Assembly: GCA_902520195.1 (NCBI GenBank)
Contig: CABYND010000004.1
Span: 46,441 to 110,440, forward strand
Direction of reading: 5' to 3'
From: Halieaceae bacterium
GTDB taxonomy: Bacteria; Pseudomonadota; Gammaproteobacteria; Pseudomonadales; Halieaceae
DNA length: 64,000 bases
Shown here: piece by piece, positions 8,780-17,378 of the stretch
How the letters are laid out: each line of letters starts with the position of its first letter
Numbering within the stretch: the first letter of the stretch is position 1
Notes under the pieces: generated by a model
Databases searched by the model: none
What the model saw: only the letters and a program-made list of their open reading frames with translations
What the model was told of the DNA's origin: nothing
Program-made: the position numbers and the translations under genes

Positions 8780-11179
8780 TTAAAAGTCCAATCGGAAGCG
8801 GAATCCAATGTTGCGACCTGGAAGCGGAACCTGATTCTTCACGAAAGACGCATGATTCCTCGCTGCTTCATCGGTCAGATTTCGTGCAAAGGCAGTTAAC
8901 GTTAAGCGCGTCGAGTCGTCAAAACCGTATGACCATGATGCGTCAGCGTTCACCAAAGTGAAGCCATCCGTGACAGACTCACCAGGTGCCACACTAGTCT
9001 GTCGCTCCACATCCTTGACCAAAAGTTTGGCCGAGAAGTCATCCAGCGTGTACCGAGCAGTAAATATGTTGCGTGCCGGAACAATCCGCGGCACATCCTC
9101 GCCATTACTGAACTCTGCATCTACCTCATCCCTAGCAAGACTCAGCTGCAACTCTCCAGCCGGCAGGGAGAACCGGGCGCCAACCTCAATTTCATAGCCT
9201 GTGAAGTCAGCGTCTTGCTGAGTGTAGTTGGCTAGGGTGAGGTCGCCATGATCCATGTGCTCGTCGTCGTGGTGCTCATCATCATGATCATCGTCGTGGT
9301 GCTCATCATCATGATGCTCCTCTTCCATGTGCTCATCATGTTCCTCGTCAAGTTCGTCACGGAGGTAAATGTAGTTGTCTATTCTGTTGTGATAGATGGA
9401 CCCCATCGCATAAAAGACATCGCCTTCGTAATTAAAAGTGAGGTCAACACCATTCGAGCGTTCCGTATCTAATGCGATATCGCCCACTTCGTAGCGGCCT
9501 GTAGCGAGGTGCGCTCCATTCATAAAGAGCTCTATGCTAGAGGGCACCTTGCTGACACTAGACAAACCTAGCGATACAGATGCCTGATCGTTAAGATCTG
9601 TGCTTAGTGTCATGGCCGCACTGAAGACACTCTCGTCGAAAGACTGAGGTTCAAATACCATCTCTTCTTCATGGTGCTCATCATCATGATCACCCTCGTG
9701 GTCTTCGTCGTGATCCCCCTCATGATCCTCTTCGTGATGCTCGTCCTCATGCATTTCTGCAATGAAGCCGTCGCGCTCGATTCGATCAAATCGGAATCCT
9801 AGATCAAGATCGGCAAAACCGAGGTCGTCCGAGCTGAAGAATCCAACAGTCAACTCAGATGATTCGACAGGTGCCATGAAAGCTTCTGCCCCAAAAATAG
9901 CCGTCTCTTCATCCGCGTAATTTAAGACAACGCGGCGAACTGCCTCCCCTGAGCTCATATCTAAACCTATCTGAACTTCAGTTGATTCATTTTTGAAAAC
10001 TGTAGGGCCCTCTGCGTGGCCGTGCCCATCATGCTCATCTTCATGCTCATCTTCATGCTGTCCCTCACCGTGGCCTTCCTCCTCGGCATGCCCTTCCATC
10101 AGCTCGTAATCGGTGTCCTTGAAGATGAAATCGATCGAGTTCACGAGAGCAAAAGACGTGTTAATCGATCCTCGCAGTGTCAGTGTCTCAGATTTGGTTT
10201 GTGAAAAAATTCGCTCGCCTTCATGCTCGTCGTGCCCAGCGTGATCATCGTCATGCTCGTCGTGATCATCGTCATGCTCGTCATGATCATCGTCATGCTC
10301 GTCGTCATGGTCGTCGTCATGGTCGTCGTGTCCACCATGTGCTCCATGGTCGTCGCCATGAAAAGGAATGCCGTAATGGTTGGTCACATCACTGTAGGAA
10401 AGCCCAACATATCCCCACTCGCCGGTCTTTGAGAGACCAAGTCGATGAGAGGTGTTCTCTGAATCAGAATTAGCGAGGCTGCCTTCGGCCCCGTGTTCAT
10501 CCTCATGATGTTCTTCATGGTCCTCGTCATCGTGATCATCGTGATCTTCGAGGATTGCTCCGTTAGGAATGTCGTAGTTCTCGAAGTCAGATTCTTGGAA
10601 ACTATAAGTGAAGTTTATTCCCCCGAAGTTGCCCTGAACTGCAGCATCAAGACCCCCACCGTCGTTTACATCTTGTGTCTCGCCACCGAGCGACCCTGAA
10701 AACCCCTCCAGGTCTGCAATTGGGATTGAGTTATCTACAATGTTGATGATTCCGCCTACAGATCCGTTGGAGTACATCAATGCTGAGGGCCCGCGAACAA
10801 TTTCGATCTGTTGCAAGTGGCTTAAGTTCGCATCAACGGGATGATCGACACCTAAACCGGAGACGTCCCGTACAACAGTGCCGTTATTCAATACTTTAAC
10901 CCGTGTGCCACCGAGCCCACGAATAATCGGGTGTCCAACGGCCGCGCCAAAATCTGCCGTTGAAACCCCTAATAAACTGTCTATTTGCTCGCCCAATGAT
11001 TGGACTCCAGCCGTGTCCACATCATTTCCGGTCAACAAATGAACTGGAACTGCGTTTGAACTTTTGATCCCCGTGAAAGATGCTGTTACAACAACCTCTT
11101 CCAGCTTGTCTTCACTACCGATAGCCGCAACGGGCAATAACGAAATAGTGGCTAATGCACGAGCTGTATGGCGGCGCAT
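8780..11179 (-). CDS. znuD: TonB-dependent zinc receptor with His-rich loops (ZnuD-like)
   Basis: A 799-residue outer-membrane receptor. A short signal peptide is followed by a TonB-box-like EEVVVTAS (about 27-34), a plug domain (RGLGGTRVKVL, VRGPSALMYSNGSVGG) and a beta-barrel ending in phenylalanine (FRFRLDF). Five His/Asp/Glu-rich insertions sit at about residues 211-229, 274-319, 364-388, 477-503 and 614-644, where extracellular loops are expected. They would capture Zn2+ before TonB-driven import. ZnuD of Neisseria and its relatives have similar but usually fewer His-rich loops. A perfect Zur-like inverted repeat lies 110 nt upstream. The symbol is by similarity of layout. Confidence 0.88.
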   Translation of the reverse strand: MRRHTARALATISLLPVAAIGSEDKLEEVVVTASFTGIKSSNAVPVHLLTGNDVDTAGVQSLGEQIDSLLGVSTADFGAAVGHPIIRGLGGTRVKVLNNGTVVRDVSGLGVDHPVDANLSHLQQIEIVRGPSALMYSNGSVGGIINIVDNSIPIADLEGFSGSLGGETQDVNDGGGLDAAVQGNFGGINFTYSFQESDFENYDIPNGAILEDHDDHDDEDHEEHHEDEHGAEGSLANSDSENTSHRLGLSKTGEWGYVGLSYSDVTNHYGIPFHGDDHGAHGGHDDHDDDHDDEHDDDHDEHDDDHDEHDDDHAGHDEHEGERIFSQTKSETLTLRGSINTSFALVNSIDFIFKDTDYELMEGHAEEEGHGEGQHEDEHEDEHDGHGHAEGPTVFKNESTEVQIGLDMSSGEAVRRVVLNYADEETAIFGAEAFMAPVESSELTVGFFSSDDLGFADLDLGFRFDRIERDGFIAEMHEDEHHEEDHEGDHDEDHEGDHDDEHHEEEMVFEPQSFDESVFSAAMTLSTDLNDQASVSLGLSSVSKVPSSIELFMNGAHLATGRYEVGDIALDTERSNGVDLTFNYEGDVFYAMGSIYHNRIDNYIYLRDELDEEHDEHMEEEHHDDEHHDDDHDDEHHDDEHMDHGDLTLANYTQQDADFTGYEIEVGARFSLPAGELQLSLARDEVDAEFSNGEDVPRIVPARNIFTARYTLDDFSAKLLVKDVERQTSVAPGESVTDGFTLVNADASWSYGFDDSTRLTLTAFARNLTDEAARNHASFVKNQVPLPGRNIGFRFRLDF

Positions 11180-11288
11180 GCCTTTCTCCTTTTAATTGTG
11201 TTTGACCAGTGACAAATCAGTCGACTTTCGACCTGATGACCGATTAGGCAGTGCCCTCGTAGTGAGGGATCAACGGCGTCCCGAGGCT

Positions 11289-11309
11289 AAATGATACCCT
11301 GTATCATTT
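11289..11309. promoter_or_regulatory. Zur box (perfect 9+3+9 inverted repeat)
   Basis: AAATGATAC, spacer CCT, GTATCATTT: a perfect 9-bp inverted repeat of 21 bp total. It lies in the 267-nt gap between the divergent receptor gene and the second COG0523 gene. The outer AAATG/CATTT and the 21-bp span match the known E. coli Zur operator form. It could repress both directions when zinc is plentiful. Confidence 0.8.
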
Positions 11310-11446
11310 TTATAAAGCAATATCATCGCGCCTTCACGCTACGAAAATGGTTCACGTTTTATGAAGTTGCGTTATCCAAGTGTGCTGTCTCGATAAGAAA
11401 GTAAACTAGTAGAGAGCTGTAGTTATCAAATGGTCCATCAAAAAAG

Positions 11447-12430
11447 ATGAAAATTACTCCCGTAAATGTGATCACTGGCTTCTTAGGCGTTGGGAAAACA
11501 TCGTCGATTCTCAGTCTTCTGCATCAGAAGCCTGCAGATGAAGAATGGGCGATATTGGTGAACGAGTTTGGGGAAATCGGGGTAGATCAGGGGCTAATAA
11601 AGGGACAGATTGCCCCGCGGAATGACGTCATGATTCTCGAGGTGCCGGGTGGCTGCATGTGTTGTGCGGCAGGATTACCCATGGAGATGGCGTTAAGCCA
11701 AATCTTCTTTTTAGGTGAGCCCGACAGGTTAATAATCGAACCAACGGGCTTAGGTCATCCAGCAGAGGTTTTGGGCGTGCTGGCCGCTGATGCTTATGCA
11801 GACCGACTTGAACTACACGCCACGGTAGCACTGGTGGATGCTCGCTCTCTTAATGACGAGCAGCATTGTGAGCACCCAAGTTTTATTCAGCAGATAGAAA
11901 TAGCTGATTTGGTTTTAGCGAACAAAGCTGATTTAAGCTCACAGCAAGACTTAGACAGATTGAGGGAGTATTTGGATTCGCATCGAAAGGGAAACGTCGG
12001 AATGTATCCCGTTGAGTACGGTTCGATAGATATCGCTCTGCTTAATGGACGTTGCTCATGGTCCGCAAGCCAAGACACTCATCACCACACAGACCCTGAA
12101 TATGTCCTTGCCGCGGACTTACCTATGCCGGCCTGCGGATATTTGAGGGCTGAAAATGCGGGTGAGGGCTTCGAGAGTGTCGGTTGGCGGTTCAGCGCTG
12201 AAAAGATATTTAATCATACGAAGGTGCGATCATTGCTCCGGCAAATTCAAGCTGAGCGTGTTAAAGCAGTCATGATCACTGACGCGGGTATTTTTGGTTA
12301 CAACATCAGTGGCACAGCTTTCTCGGAAGTGTATTTAGACGAATGTGCGGAGAGCCGTCTGGAAATTATTTCCGTGAAGTCAGACTCTCAATGGGAACAA
12401 GCGCTGATGGACTGTCTGAAAGCGGAGTGA
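11447..12430 (+). CDS. COG0523 GTPase, second copy
   Basis: A 327-residue G3E GTPase shorter than the copy at 7.4 kb. The Walker A GFLGVGKT spans residues 11-18, the metal motif is C70-M-C72-C73 (GGCMCC), the ANKAD G4 motif lies near residue 160, and there is a short HHH cluster near residue 208. It is divergent from the ZnuD-like receptor, with one Zur-type operator between them. The two proteins differ enough in sequence and length to serve different clients or roles. A zinc chaperone or insertase role in zinc starvation is inferred; CobW-type cobalt handling is less likely, as no cobalamin genes are near. Confidence 0.82.
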   Translation: MKITPVNVITGFLGVGKTSSILSLLHQKPADEEWAILVNEFGEIGVDQGLIKGQIAPRNDVMILEVPGGCMCCAAGLPMEMALSQIFFLGEPDRLIIEPTGLGHPAEVLGVLAADAYADRLELHATVALVDARSLNDEQHCEHPSFIQQIEIADLVLANKADLSSQQDLDRLREYLDSHRKGNVGMYPVEYGSIDIALLNGRCSWSASQDTHHHTDPEYVLAADLPMPACGYLRAENAGEGFESVGWRFSAEKIFNHTKVRSLLRQIQAERVKAVMITDAGIFGYNISGTAFSEVYLDECAESRLEIISVKSDSQWEQALMDCLKAE

Positions 12431-12462
12431 ACCGGACGAATAATGCCCAGAGAGTGTCGCGA

Positions 12463-12915
12463 TTAAACGCCTCGCAGGTAAATTTGCGAGGATTGATTCA
12501 CGATCTTGCCGTCGTGCTCCCCGGTCACTGTGAGAATGATCGACTCATAACTCGCCCCTTCAGTCAGTTCGTAGGCAAAGCTGACGCTGCCTGAACGATC
12601 TTCGAGAGGGATTTCATTGACGTCTAGGACCACGTTACGTGTGCCTTGCACTTTCAATGAGACATTTTTGGAAAACATTGGTCGGGAAAAGTTAACGGTC
12701 ATTGCGCTTTTCTCACCAACTTGTACCCGAGCCATCGAAGGGTGCACTACATCGAACACGGGCTTTGGCGGCACTAAACCTGCCATCCGGGCGATGGTGC
12801 CCTCAACAAGCCCCATGTTGTTTGGGTTGAACATCATATGGTCGTAGCAGGCGTACGAGGCGGCCGACGTGCTCAGCAAACACAAGGTTGCAAGCATTTT
12901 TACTAATCTACCCAT
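12463..12915 (-). CDS. Periplasmic protein of the zinc ABC operon
   Basis: A 150-residue protein with a signal peptide (MGRLVKMLATLCLLSTSAASYA) and a mature beta-rich domain (VGEKSAMTVNFSRPMFSKNV, then SVSFAYELTEGASYESI). The region CYDHMMFNPNNMG offers Cys, His and Met near the N-terminus as possible metal ligands. GGAG precedes the ATG. It is the third gene of the leftward ATPase-permease operon, 49 nt after the permease stop. The mature part recalls small periplasmic copper/zinc carrier folds, but no family was recognised. In a Zrg-like system a periplasmic accessory is expected here; this is inference. Confidence 0.7.
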   Translation of the reverse strand: MGRLVKMLATLCLLSTSAASYACYDHMMFNPNNMGLVEGTIARMAGLVPPKPVFDVVHPSMARVQVGEKSAMTVNFSRPMFSKNVSLKVQGTRNVVLDVNEIPLEDRSGSVSFAYELTEGASYESIILTVTGEHDGKIVNQSSQIYLRGV

Positions 12916-12964
12916 GTCACTCCTTCGCTTCGCTGCTTGGGGTATTTTGGCTGCCCAAGCACGT

Positions 12965-14200
12965 TTAGCTTATATCTCTTGCAGAAGTATACATCTTTAA
13001 AGAGGGGGCAGCAGCGGCCGCCAGCGTGGCCAGCAGCACCGCCCCCAGCATCAGTGCGGCCTCGGGCGTTAACAAAGTCGCGTCCAAATAGAGACCAAAT
13101 CTCGAGAAAACGGCGTCTCCGATCATGAACAGCGCCGCATAGAGGCTTACTCCCCCCAACAGCATGCCTAACAAGCAGAGGATCATGGCCTCCATTTCGA
13201 CGAGACAAAAGAGATAAAAGGGACTGGCGCCCATCATGCGCAGGAGATGAATCTCCTGGCGCCGCTCGCGAATAGAAGCCAGCAGCACGGCACCCATACC
13301 GAGCACTGCTGCCAGGAGCACCAGAGCAGAGATCAATCGCAGCACGTTTTCAAACATGCTCATCATCTGCCACAGCTCAGACAGCGCAACCCCCGGTAAA
13401 ATCGCCATGAGCGGCTCTCCTGAGAACTGATTGATCTGCCGTTGCACATTAAAAGTGCTCATTCTCGATTTTAAACCGAGCATAAAGGCAGTGATGCTCT
13501 CAGGCTCTGAAAAGTCAGCGGTGGGGGCGCTCGCGTGTGTAAATGCTCCAATCGGGGCCGCGGACCCACCAGCATGCATGGCCTCTATACCCTCTAACCG
13601 CACATGGATGGTCTGATCGACTGGCGTGCCGGTGGGCGCCAACACGCCTACAACCACAAATGGCTGATTGTCGTGCTTGGTAAAGCTGGTGCTCGCCAAG
13701 CCGTGCGCAAGAATGATCTCGGTCCCCACGGAATAACCCAAAGCCAATGCCACCTCTGAGCCAAGCACGGCGTCGAAAGTACCTTCAAACGCCTCACCTT
13801 TGGAAAATGTGAGGCGGCGCTTTTTGCCAAAGCTAAAGTGCTCGAAGAAGGCCTGCGTTGTGCCGACGACGCGGTAACCCTCGTGAGAATCACCCAGTGA
13901 GATTGGGATTGCCCACGCGACATCGTCGGAATCCGCAATCTCCCGATAGGCCTGCCAGCTGATGTTGTCTGTGGGGGAACCGATGCGGAACACGGAATAC
14001 AGCAGCAAATTTAGTGAGCCAGTCTTGGCCCCAACGATCAGATCAACGCCGGATACGGTGCTGGCGAAGCTATCGCGAGCTTGTTGGCGGATCTGCTCGA
14101 TTCCGAGCAGCACGAAAATGGCGACGCTGATGGCCATCAGCGTCATCACCGCTGAGCCTTTGCGACTCAGTAAGCTTTTCACTGCCACCTTCAAAAACAT
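12965..14200 (-). CDS. ABC transporter permease, FtsX/MacB type
   Basis: A 411-residue inner-membrane protein with the FtsX/MacB topology: one span near the N-terminus (about 17-34), a large periplasmic domain, then three spans in the last 140 residues (ISALVLLAAVLGMGAVLL, MILCLLGMLLGGVSLY, LMLGAVLLATLAAA). It starts 3 nt after the stop of the ATPase gene. Such permeases usually move substrates by mechanotransmission rather than through a channel. The cluster with ZrgA/DUF2796 and DUF3299 genes matches the Zrg zinc-uptake system described in Vibrio cholerae, so zinc acquisition is the likely role. Confidence 0.82.
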   Translation of the reverse strand: MFLKVAVKSLLSRKGSAVMTLMAISVAIFVLLGIEQIRQQARDSFASTVSGVDLIVGAKTGSLNLLLYSVFRIGSPTDNISWQAYREIADSDDVAWAIPISLGDSHEGYRVVGTTQAFFEHFSFGKKRRLTFSKGEAFEGTFDAVLGSEVALALGYSVGTEIILAHGLASTSFTKHDNQPFVVVGVLAPTGTPVDQTIHVRLEGIEAMHAGGSAAPIGAFTHASAPTADFSEPESITAFMLGLKSRMSTFNVQRQINQFSGEPLMAILPGVALSELWQMMSMFENVLRLISALVLLAAVLGMGAVLLASIRERRQEIHLLRMMGASPFYLFCLVEMEAMILCLLGMLLGGVSLYAALFMIGDAVFSRFGLYLDATLLTPEAALMLGAVLLATLAAAAAPSLKMYTSARDIS

Positions 14201-14203
14201 GAC

Positions 14204-14875
14204 TCACCAGGGCCTTTGTGTGATGTCAGATAGCGCTTCGAGGCGGGTGAAGTGTTCCGCGAGTGCCATGTCATGACTGACAAATATCAAAGTCATATCG
14301 CGCTTGCCAATGAGTTCCATCAATAAAGCAAGAAAGTTATCGCGGTTCTCGCTATCTAGGGACGATGTGGGTTCGTCCGCAATCAAAAGTGCGGGCGAAT
14401 TTATTAAGGCTCTCGCGATTGCCACTCTTTGCTGCTGCCCCATGCTGAGATTGGACGTTGGTTTGGCCCAGTCACTCTGCTCAATCATCAAGGCGTCGAG
14501 GAGTGCGCTGGCCTCGTCCCGCCTGTGCGCATTGCCGCCAGACGAAAACGTGCTCGCCAATCCGATATTGTCGACGGCATTCAGGTAAGGGATGAGATTG
14601 AAACGCTGGAAAACGCAGCCGATGTTGTTTGCTCGAAACTGGTCTCGCTGTTTGGCGGACATTTGGTCCAAGCGCTGGTCCAACACGGAGACGTCTCCAC
14701 GGGTGCACGGCAGTAGTCCGCTCATGATATTGAGCAGAGTGGTTTTGCCGGCTCCCGACGGGCCATGTATCAGAACGCGTTCGCCACGCTCGACGCGCCA
14801 CTGCCCAATATCCAGCAATTGGCGTTGGCTATCATTCCCGTAGGAAAATTGGACTCCAGTCAGCTGGACAGCCAT
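14204..14875 (-). CDS. ABC transporter ATPase, LolD/MacB type
   Basis: A 223-residue ATPase starting at MAVQLTGVQFSYG (14875); an upstream in-frame ATG at 15106 would overlap the divergent gene and adds non-homologous sequence. The Walker A GPSGAGKT, a Q-loop in CVFQRFNLIP, the signature LSMGQQQRVAIARAL (LSGGQ variant), Walker B ALLIADEPTSSLD and the switch His in FVSHD are all present, so it should hydrolyse ATP. It partners with the permease that begins 3 nt downstream. The start lies 46 nt from a Zur half-site. Confidence 0.85.
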   Translation of the reverse strand: MAVQLTGVQFSYGNDSQRQLLDIGQWRVERGERVLIHGPSGAGKTTLLNIMSGLLPCTRGDVSVLDQRLDQMSAKQRDQFRANNIGCVFQRFNLIPYLNAVDNIGLASTFSSGGNAHRRDEASALLDALMIEQSDWAKPTSNLSMGQQQRVAIARALINSPALLIADEPTSSLDSENRDNFLALLMELIGKRDMTLIFVSHDMALAEHFTRLEALSDITQRPW

Positions 14876-14920
14876 GAGTGTTGTGCGGTCAGATGACCGT
14901 CCTCCTGTCTCACAAGGAGA

Positions 14921-14941
14921 AAATGATACCCTATTAAACCG
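14921..14941. promoter_or_regulatory. Zur half-site between divergent operons
   Basis: The first 12 nt (AAATGATACCCT) are identical to the left half and spacer of the perfect box at 11289, but the right half (ATTAAACCG) is poorly matched. It sits between the ABC ATPase gene (leftward) and the DUF3299 gene (rightward), the right place to control both. A half-site may bind weakly. Confidence 0.5.
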
Positions 14942-14990
14942 ATTTCCAATGGTTGGAGATGCTGGGTGGAGAGGGCTTGAGGAACGTTCT

Positions 14991-15587
14991 GTGAAGGTAA
15001 TTTTGAAAGGATTGTTTTGGGTGGGGATGTTGCAGCTGGCGATCGCTGGCCATGGCGCTTGGGCACAGAATGACGCAGTGAGCGCAGAGGATAAGAGCGC
15101 TTTCACGACCGTCGAGTGGGCCGATCTGATTCCCCCAGAGGTTTTAGAAATCCTGCTGAACCCGCCCAGCTATATCGCCGAGATTAAAGACGGCTCAGCT
15201 GAGGACCAGATCACCAGCCAGATGAAAAACACGCTGGCCGACGAAGAGGAAGATGCTTATCGGCGTGCGCTTGCATCAACAGATGTGAACCCGGCGATGG
15301 ACGGTCAAAAGATCCGCATCCCCGGTTTTGTGGTCCCGCTCGAATTCGACGAGGATCAAACTATCAGCCAGTTTTTTCTGGTGCCTTATTTTGGCGCTTG
15401 TCTGCACATGCCGCCGCCGCCACCTAATCAAATTATTCTGGTAGACGCGCCTGAGGGCGTACAGATGTCTGCACTCTATGAGCCGTTCTGGTTAGAAGGT
15501 GAGGTGAGTACGGTTGTCACTGAGAATGACATGGCCAAATCTGCTTATGCCATGCAGCTACACAAGCTGTCGCCCTACAGCGAGTGA
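14991..15587 (+). CDS. DUF3299 exported protein of the zinc cluster
   Basis: A 198-residue protein from the GTG at 14991, chosen because GAGGAA lies upstream and a signal peptide (ILKGLFWVGMLQLAIAG to GAWAQ) follows at once. An ATG at 14874 would add 39 residues that cross the operator. The mature part carries the DUF3299 pattern: PGFVVPLEFDED, FFLVPYFGACLHMPPPPPNQ (Cys and His in a metal-site-like CLHMPPPPPNQ motif), and a closing YAMQLHKLSPY. DUF3299 proteins often sit next to such MacB-type ABC genes in Zur regulons. The biochemical role is unproven; a periplasmic zinc-binding accessory is inferred. Confidence 0.82.
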   Translation: MKVILKGLFWVGMLQLAIAGHGAWAQNDAVSAEDKSAFTTVEWADLIPPEVLEILLNPPSYIAEIKDGSAEDQITSQMKNTLADEEEDAYRRALASTDVNPAMDGQKIRIPGFVVPLEFDEDQTISQFFLVPYFGACLHMPPPPPNQIILVDAPEGVQMSALYEPFWLEGEVSTVVTENDMAKSAYAMQLHKLSPYSE

Positions 15588-15592
15588 CGCTA

Positions 15593-16330
15593 TCAGTTTT
15601 GTAGATTGACCGAAGGGGACTGCGGTGTGGCCTGACCAGCGCCCTGACCCCAGTCTGCTACCCACAACACATCGATTCGCTCTAAGCCAAAGGGCAATCC
15701 ATCGCGGTTGAAAACGATTCGCGTCAGTGCCTCGTTGCTGTCACACTCAAAGGTATAACTAGCCGACACGTCGCTATGGGAGTCGGCGCTGGACGCGTCT
15801 CCGTCGTCGTGATCATGATGCTCATGCGCGTGGTTATCTGAAGTACTTGCGTGGCCCTCGTCGTGGTCGTCCGCATGCTCCTCAGCGTGGTCGGCATGTT
15901 CCTCTGTATGTTCGTCATCGCCCGCGTGGTCCGTTGCACGGTCCGCTTCCTCATCCGAATGATCGGCATGCGCCTCAGGTTGCGATGGCGCTATACCAAC
16001 GCCTACTAGCGAGGAAACATCGACGGTCGAGTCGATCAGCTTACAGGAGTTGCCTTCTAGCGAAAATAGGTCAAGCGGCGCCATCAGAATGGCCTCCGCA
16101 CGCGCCACTGTTGCTTTTTGCTCCTCGGTGACGGCAACCGTTTCAAAGCCCACTAAGCTTTGTGCCGGGGCGTTGAAGATAAGCTGCACCTCTCTACCTT
16201 CGGAGGACAAAAGTAGTTCGGCAGCCCCATGCTCATGTGCACCCCCTGCTGCCCAGGCGGTGCTGCAGTAACAGGCTGCGGCGCTCAAGATCACGAGGCG
16301 CGAACGGCTGCTGGTGCAGCTAGCAATCAT
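15593..16330 (-). CDS. zrgA: Histidine-rich periplasmic zinc-binding protein ZrgA (DUF2796)
   Basis: A 245-residue exported protein. The signal peptide ends near AWA, then GGAHEHGAAELLLS opens the DUF2796 domain. A long insertion of about residues 121-187 is almost all His, Asp, Glu, Ala and Ser, and would bind many Zn2+ ions. The C-terminal part (FNRDGLPFGLERIDVLW) closes the domain. DUF2796/ZrgA proteins act in the Zur-controlled Zrg uptake system. The start overlaps the end of the MerC-like gene by 11 nt, so zur, merC-like and zrgA form one leftward operon. It ends 5 nt from the convergent DUF3299 gene. Confidence 0.85.
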   Translation of the reverse strand: MIASCTSSRSRLVILSAAACYCSTAWAAGGAHEHGAAELLLSSEGREVQLIFNAPAQSLVGFETVAVTEEQKATVARAEAILMAPLDLFSLEGNSCKLIDSTVDVSSLVGVGIAPSQPEAHADHSDEEADRATDHAGDDEHTEEHADHAEEHADDHDEGHASTSDNHAHEHHDHDDGDASSADSHSDVSASYTFECDSNEALTRIVFNRDGLPFGLERIDVLWVADWGQGAGQATPQSPSVNLQN

Positions 16331-16733
16331 GACGCGCGCCGCATGATGAAGATACGCAGAGTTTAAAGTTCAATACGTGACTGCAAGCGACTAGGCCGGA
16401 CCCCAGCAGCGTGCCAGTGACTTCGAGGGATTCGCCACCGACTTCGTGTCCGAGCAGCGCTGAGAGAATAAGAATTATGATCCCTGCTACTCCCAAACCC
16501 ACCACCGGTAGCTTTCTATGTTGTCGGCACCCCATTGTGAGCGCAAAAAAGCTGATAGGAATCACGAAAACCAGCAAAGCGAAATGAATGCGTTCATCCT
16601 GCAGCCCAGCGATCATGACAGAGGGGTATAACGACACTAAAACTGGCAAGACCAAGCAGTGAAAAGCACAGGCAAAGGACAAGCTGATAGCTGCTTTGTC
16701 TGCTGCCGGCGTCGTCAACATTTGATTCATCAT
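16320..16733 (-). CDS. MerC-like membrane protein
   Basis: A 137-residue protein with four hydrophobic spans and the MerC-type first helix containing Cys and His (SFACAFHCLVLPVLVSLYP). Classical MerC carries mercury through the inner membrane; relatives in Zur-controlled clusters are thought to handle zinc or another metal. The C-terminus is Cys-rich (KLCVSSSCGARHDC), unlike typical MerC, adding possible metal ligands on one face. It lies between zur and zrgA, 10 nt after the zur stop. AAGG precedes the ATG. A zinc-linked role is inferred from the operon only. Confidence 0.75.
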   Translation of the reverse strand: MMNQMLTTPAADKAAISLSFACAFHCLVLPVLVSLYPSVMIAGLQDERIHFALLVFVIPISFFALTMGCRQHRKLPVVGLGVAGIIILILSALLGHEVGGESLEVTGTLLGSGLVACSHVLNFKLCVSSSCGARHDC

Positions 16734-16743
16734 GTGTGCCTTT

Positions 16744-17211
16744 TTACTCGTTACTTTGGTGACACTCCGCGCACCAGCCTTTAATTTCTAACTGTGGGCT
16801 AATCGCACTAAATCCGGCAGAGCTGGCAGCAGTCTGAAGCGCGTCAACTGCATCAGGAGATAAATAGATCTCTTCAACGTGGCGACAGCCGCCACAAATC
16901 AGAAATTGCGATTGATCATGCTCATGAGAACAAGTCATGTGTGAGCAAGATACATACTTGTTGGCAATCTCTAGCCGATGAATCAGGTTCTGATCCTGCA
17001 AAAGATCCAATATGCGGTAGACGGACATTGCCGGCATGTTGCTGTCGCTGCCGGCATTGCATCTCTCCGCGATCTCATAGGCAGAGAGGGCGACGTCGGC
17101 TTCGATCAGCACCGACAATACCTGCTTGCGTCGCTTGGTGAATCTGATGCCTCCCTGAATGCATTTTTGCTCGGCGGCGGACATCACAGTATCGTAGTCA
17201 ACCATGCTCAT
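16744..17211 (-). CDS. zur: Zinc uptake regulator Zur (Fur family)
   Basis: A 155-residue Fur-family repressor. An N-terminal winged helix includes the recognition helix region MPAMSVYRILDLL (about 59-71). The C-terminal dimer domain carries CSHMTCSHEHD (C89, H91, C94, H96, H98) and two CxxC pairs, C106/C109 and C147/C150, the structural zinc site. The HxCxHxH-type site of Zur is recognisable in the CSHEHD stretch. With Zn2+ bound it would repress the surrounding zinc genes. It heads the operon with merC-like and zrgA, and a Zur-like box 32 nt upstream suggests autoregulation. Zur rather than Fur is favoured by the gene context. Confidence 0.87.
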   Translation of the reverse strand: MSMVDYDTVMSAAEQKCIQGGIRFTKRRKQVLSVLIEADVALSAYEIAERCNAGSDSNMPAMSVYRILDLLQDQNLIHRLEIANKYVSCSHMTCSHEHDQSQFLICGGCRHVEEIYLSPDAVDALQTAASSAGFSAISPQLEIKGWCAECHQSNE

Positions 17212-17242
17212 GGGTGTTAGACGGTTTCAGAGTTAATCATGG

Positions 17243-17263
17243 GATAGATACAATATATCAATT
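17243..17263. promoter_or_regulatory. Probable Zur box upstream of zur
   Basis: The reverse complement reads AATTGATAT, ATT, GTATCTATC. About 14 of 21 positions match the perfect box at 11289, including the core TGATA and TGTATC. It ends 32 nt before the zur start, consistent with autorepression of zur, merC-like and zrgA. Confidence 0.6.
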
Positions 17264-17378
17264 AGGGCGAAATGTGCATGCTTGAGCTTGTGCCGAGCTC
17301 TAGTTGGTCATGCACCAGTTCTCACCAGATTGCCGCCGACTTTGATAGGCTGATGCCATCGGTCGGAGAATTGTCATT

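Noticed and set aside
9230-10560. Valine/isoleucine-rich plus-strand ORFs (around 9248, 10016, 10223 and 10493)
   Set aside because: They are the antisense of the receptor's GAT/CAT-rich loops and have no ribosome-binding sites.
14876-15106. Extended N-terminus of the ABC ATPase
   Set aside because: Residues before MAVQLTGV have no ABC homology and would cross the divergent DUF3299 start and operator.
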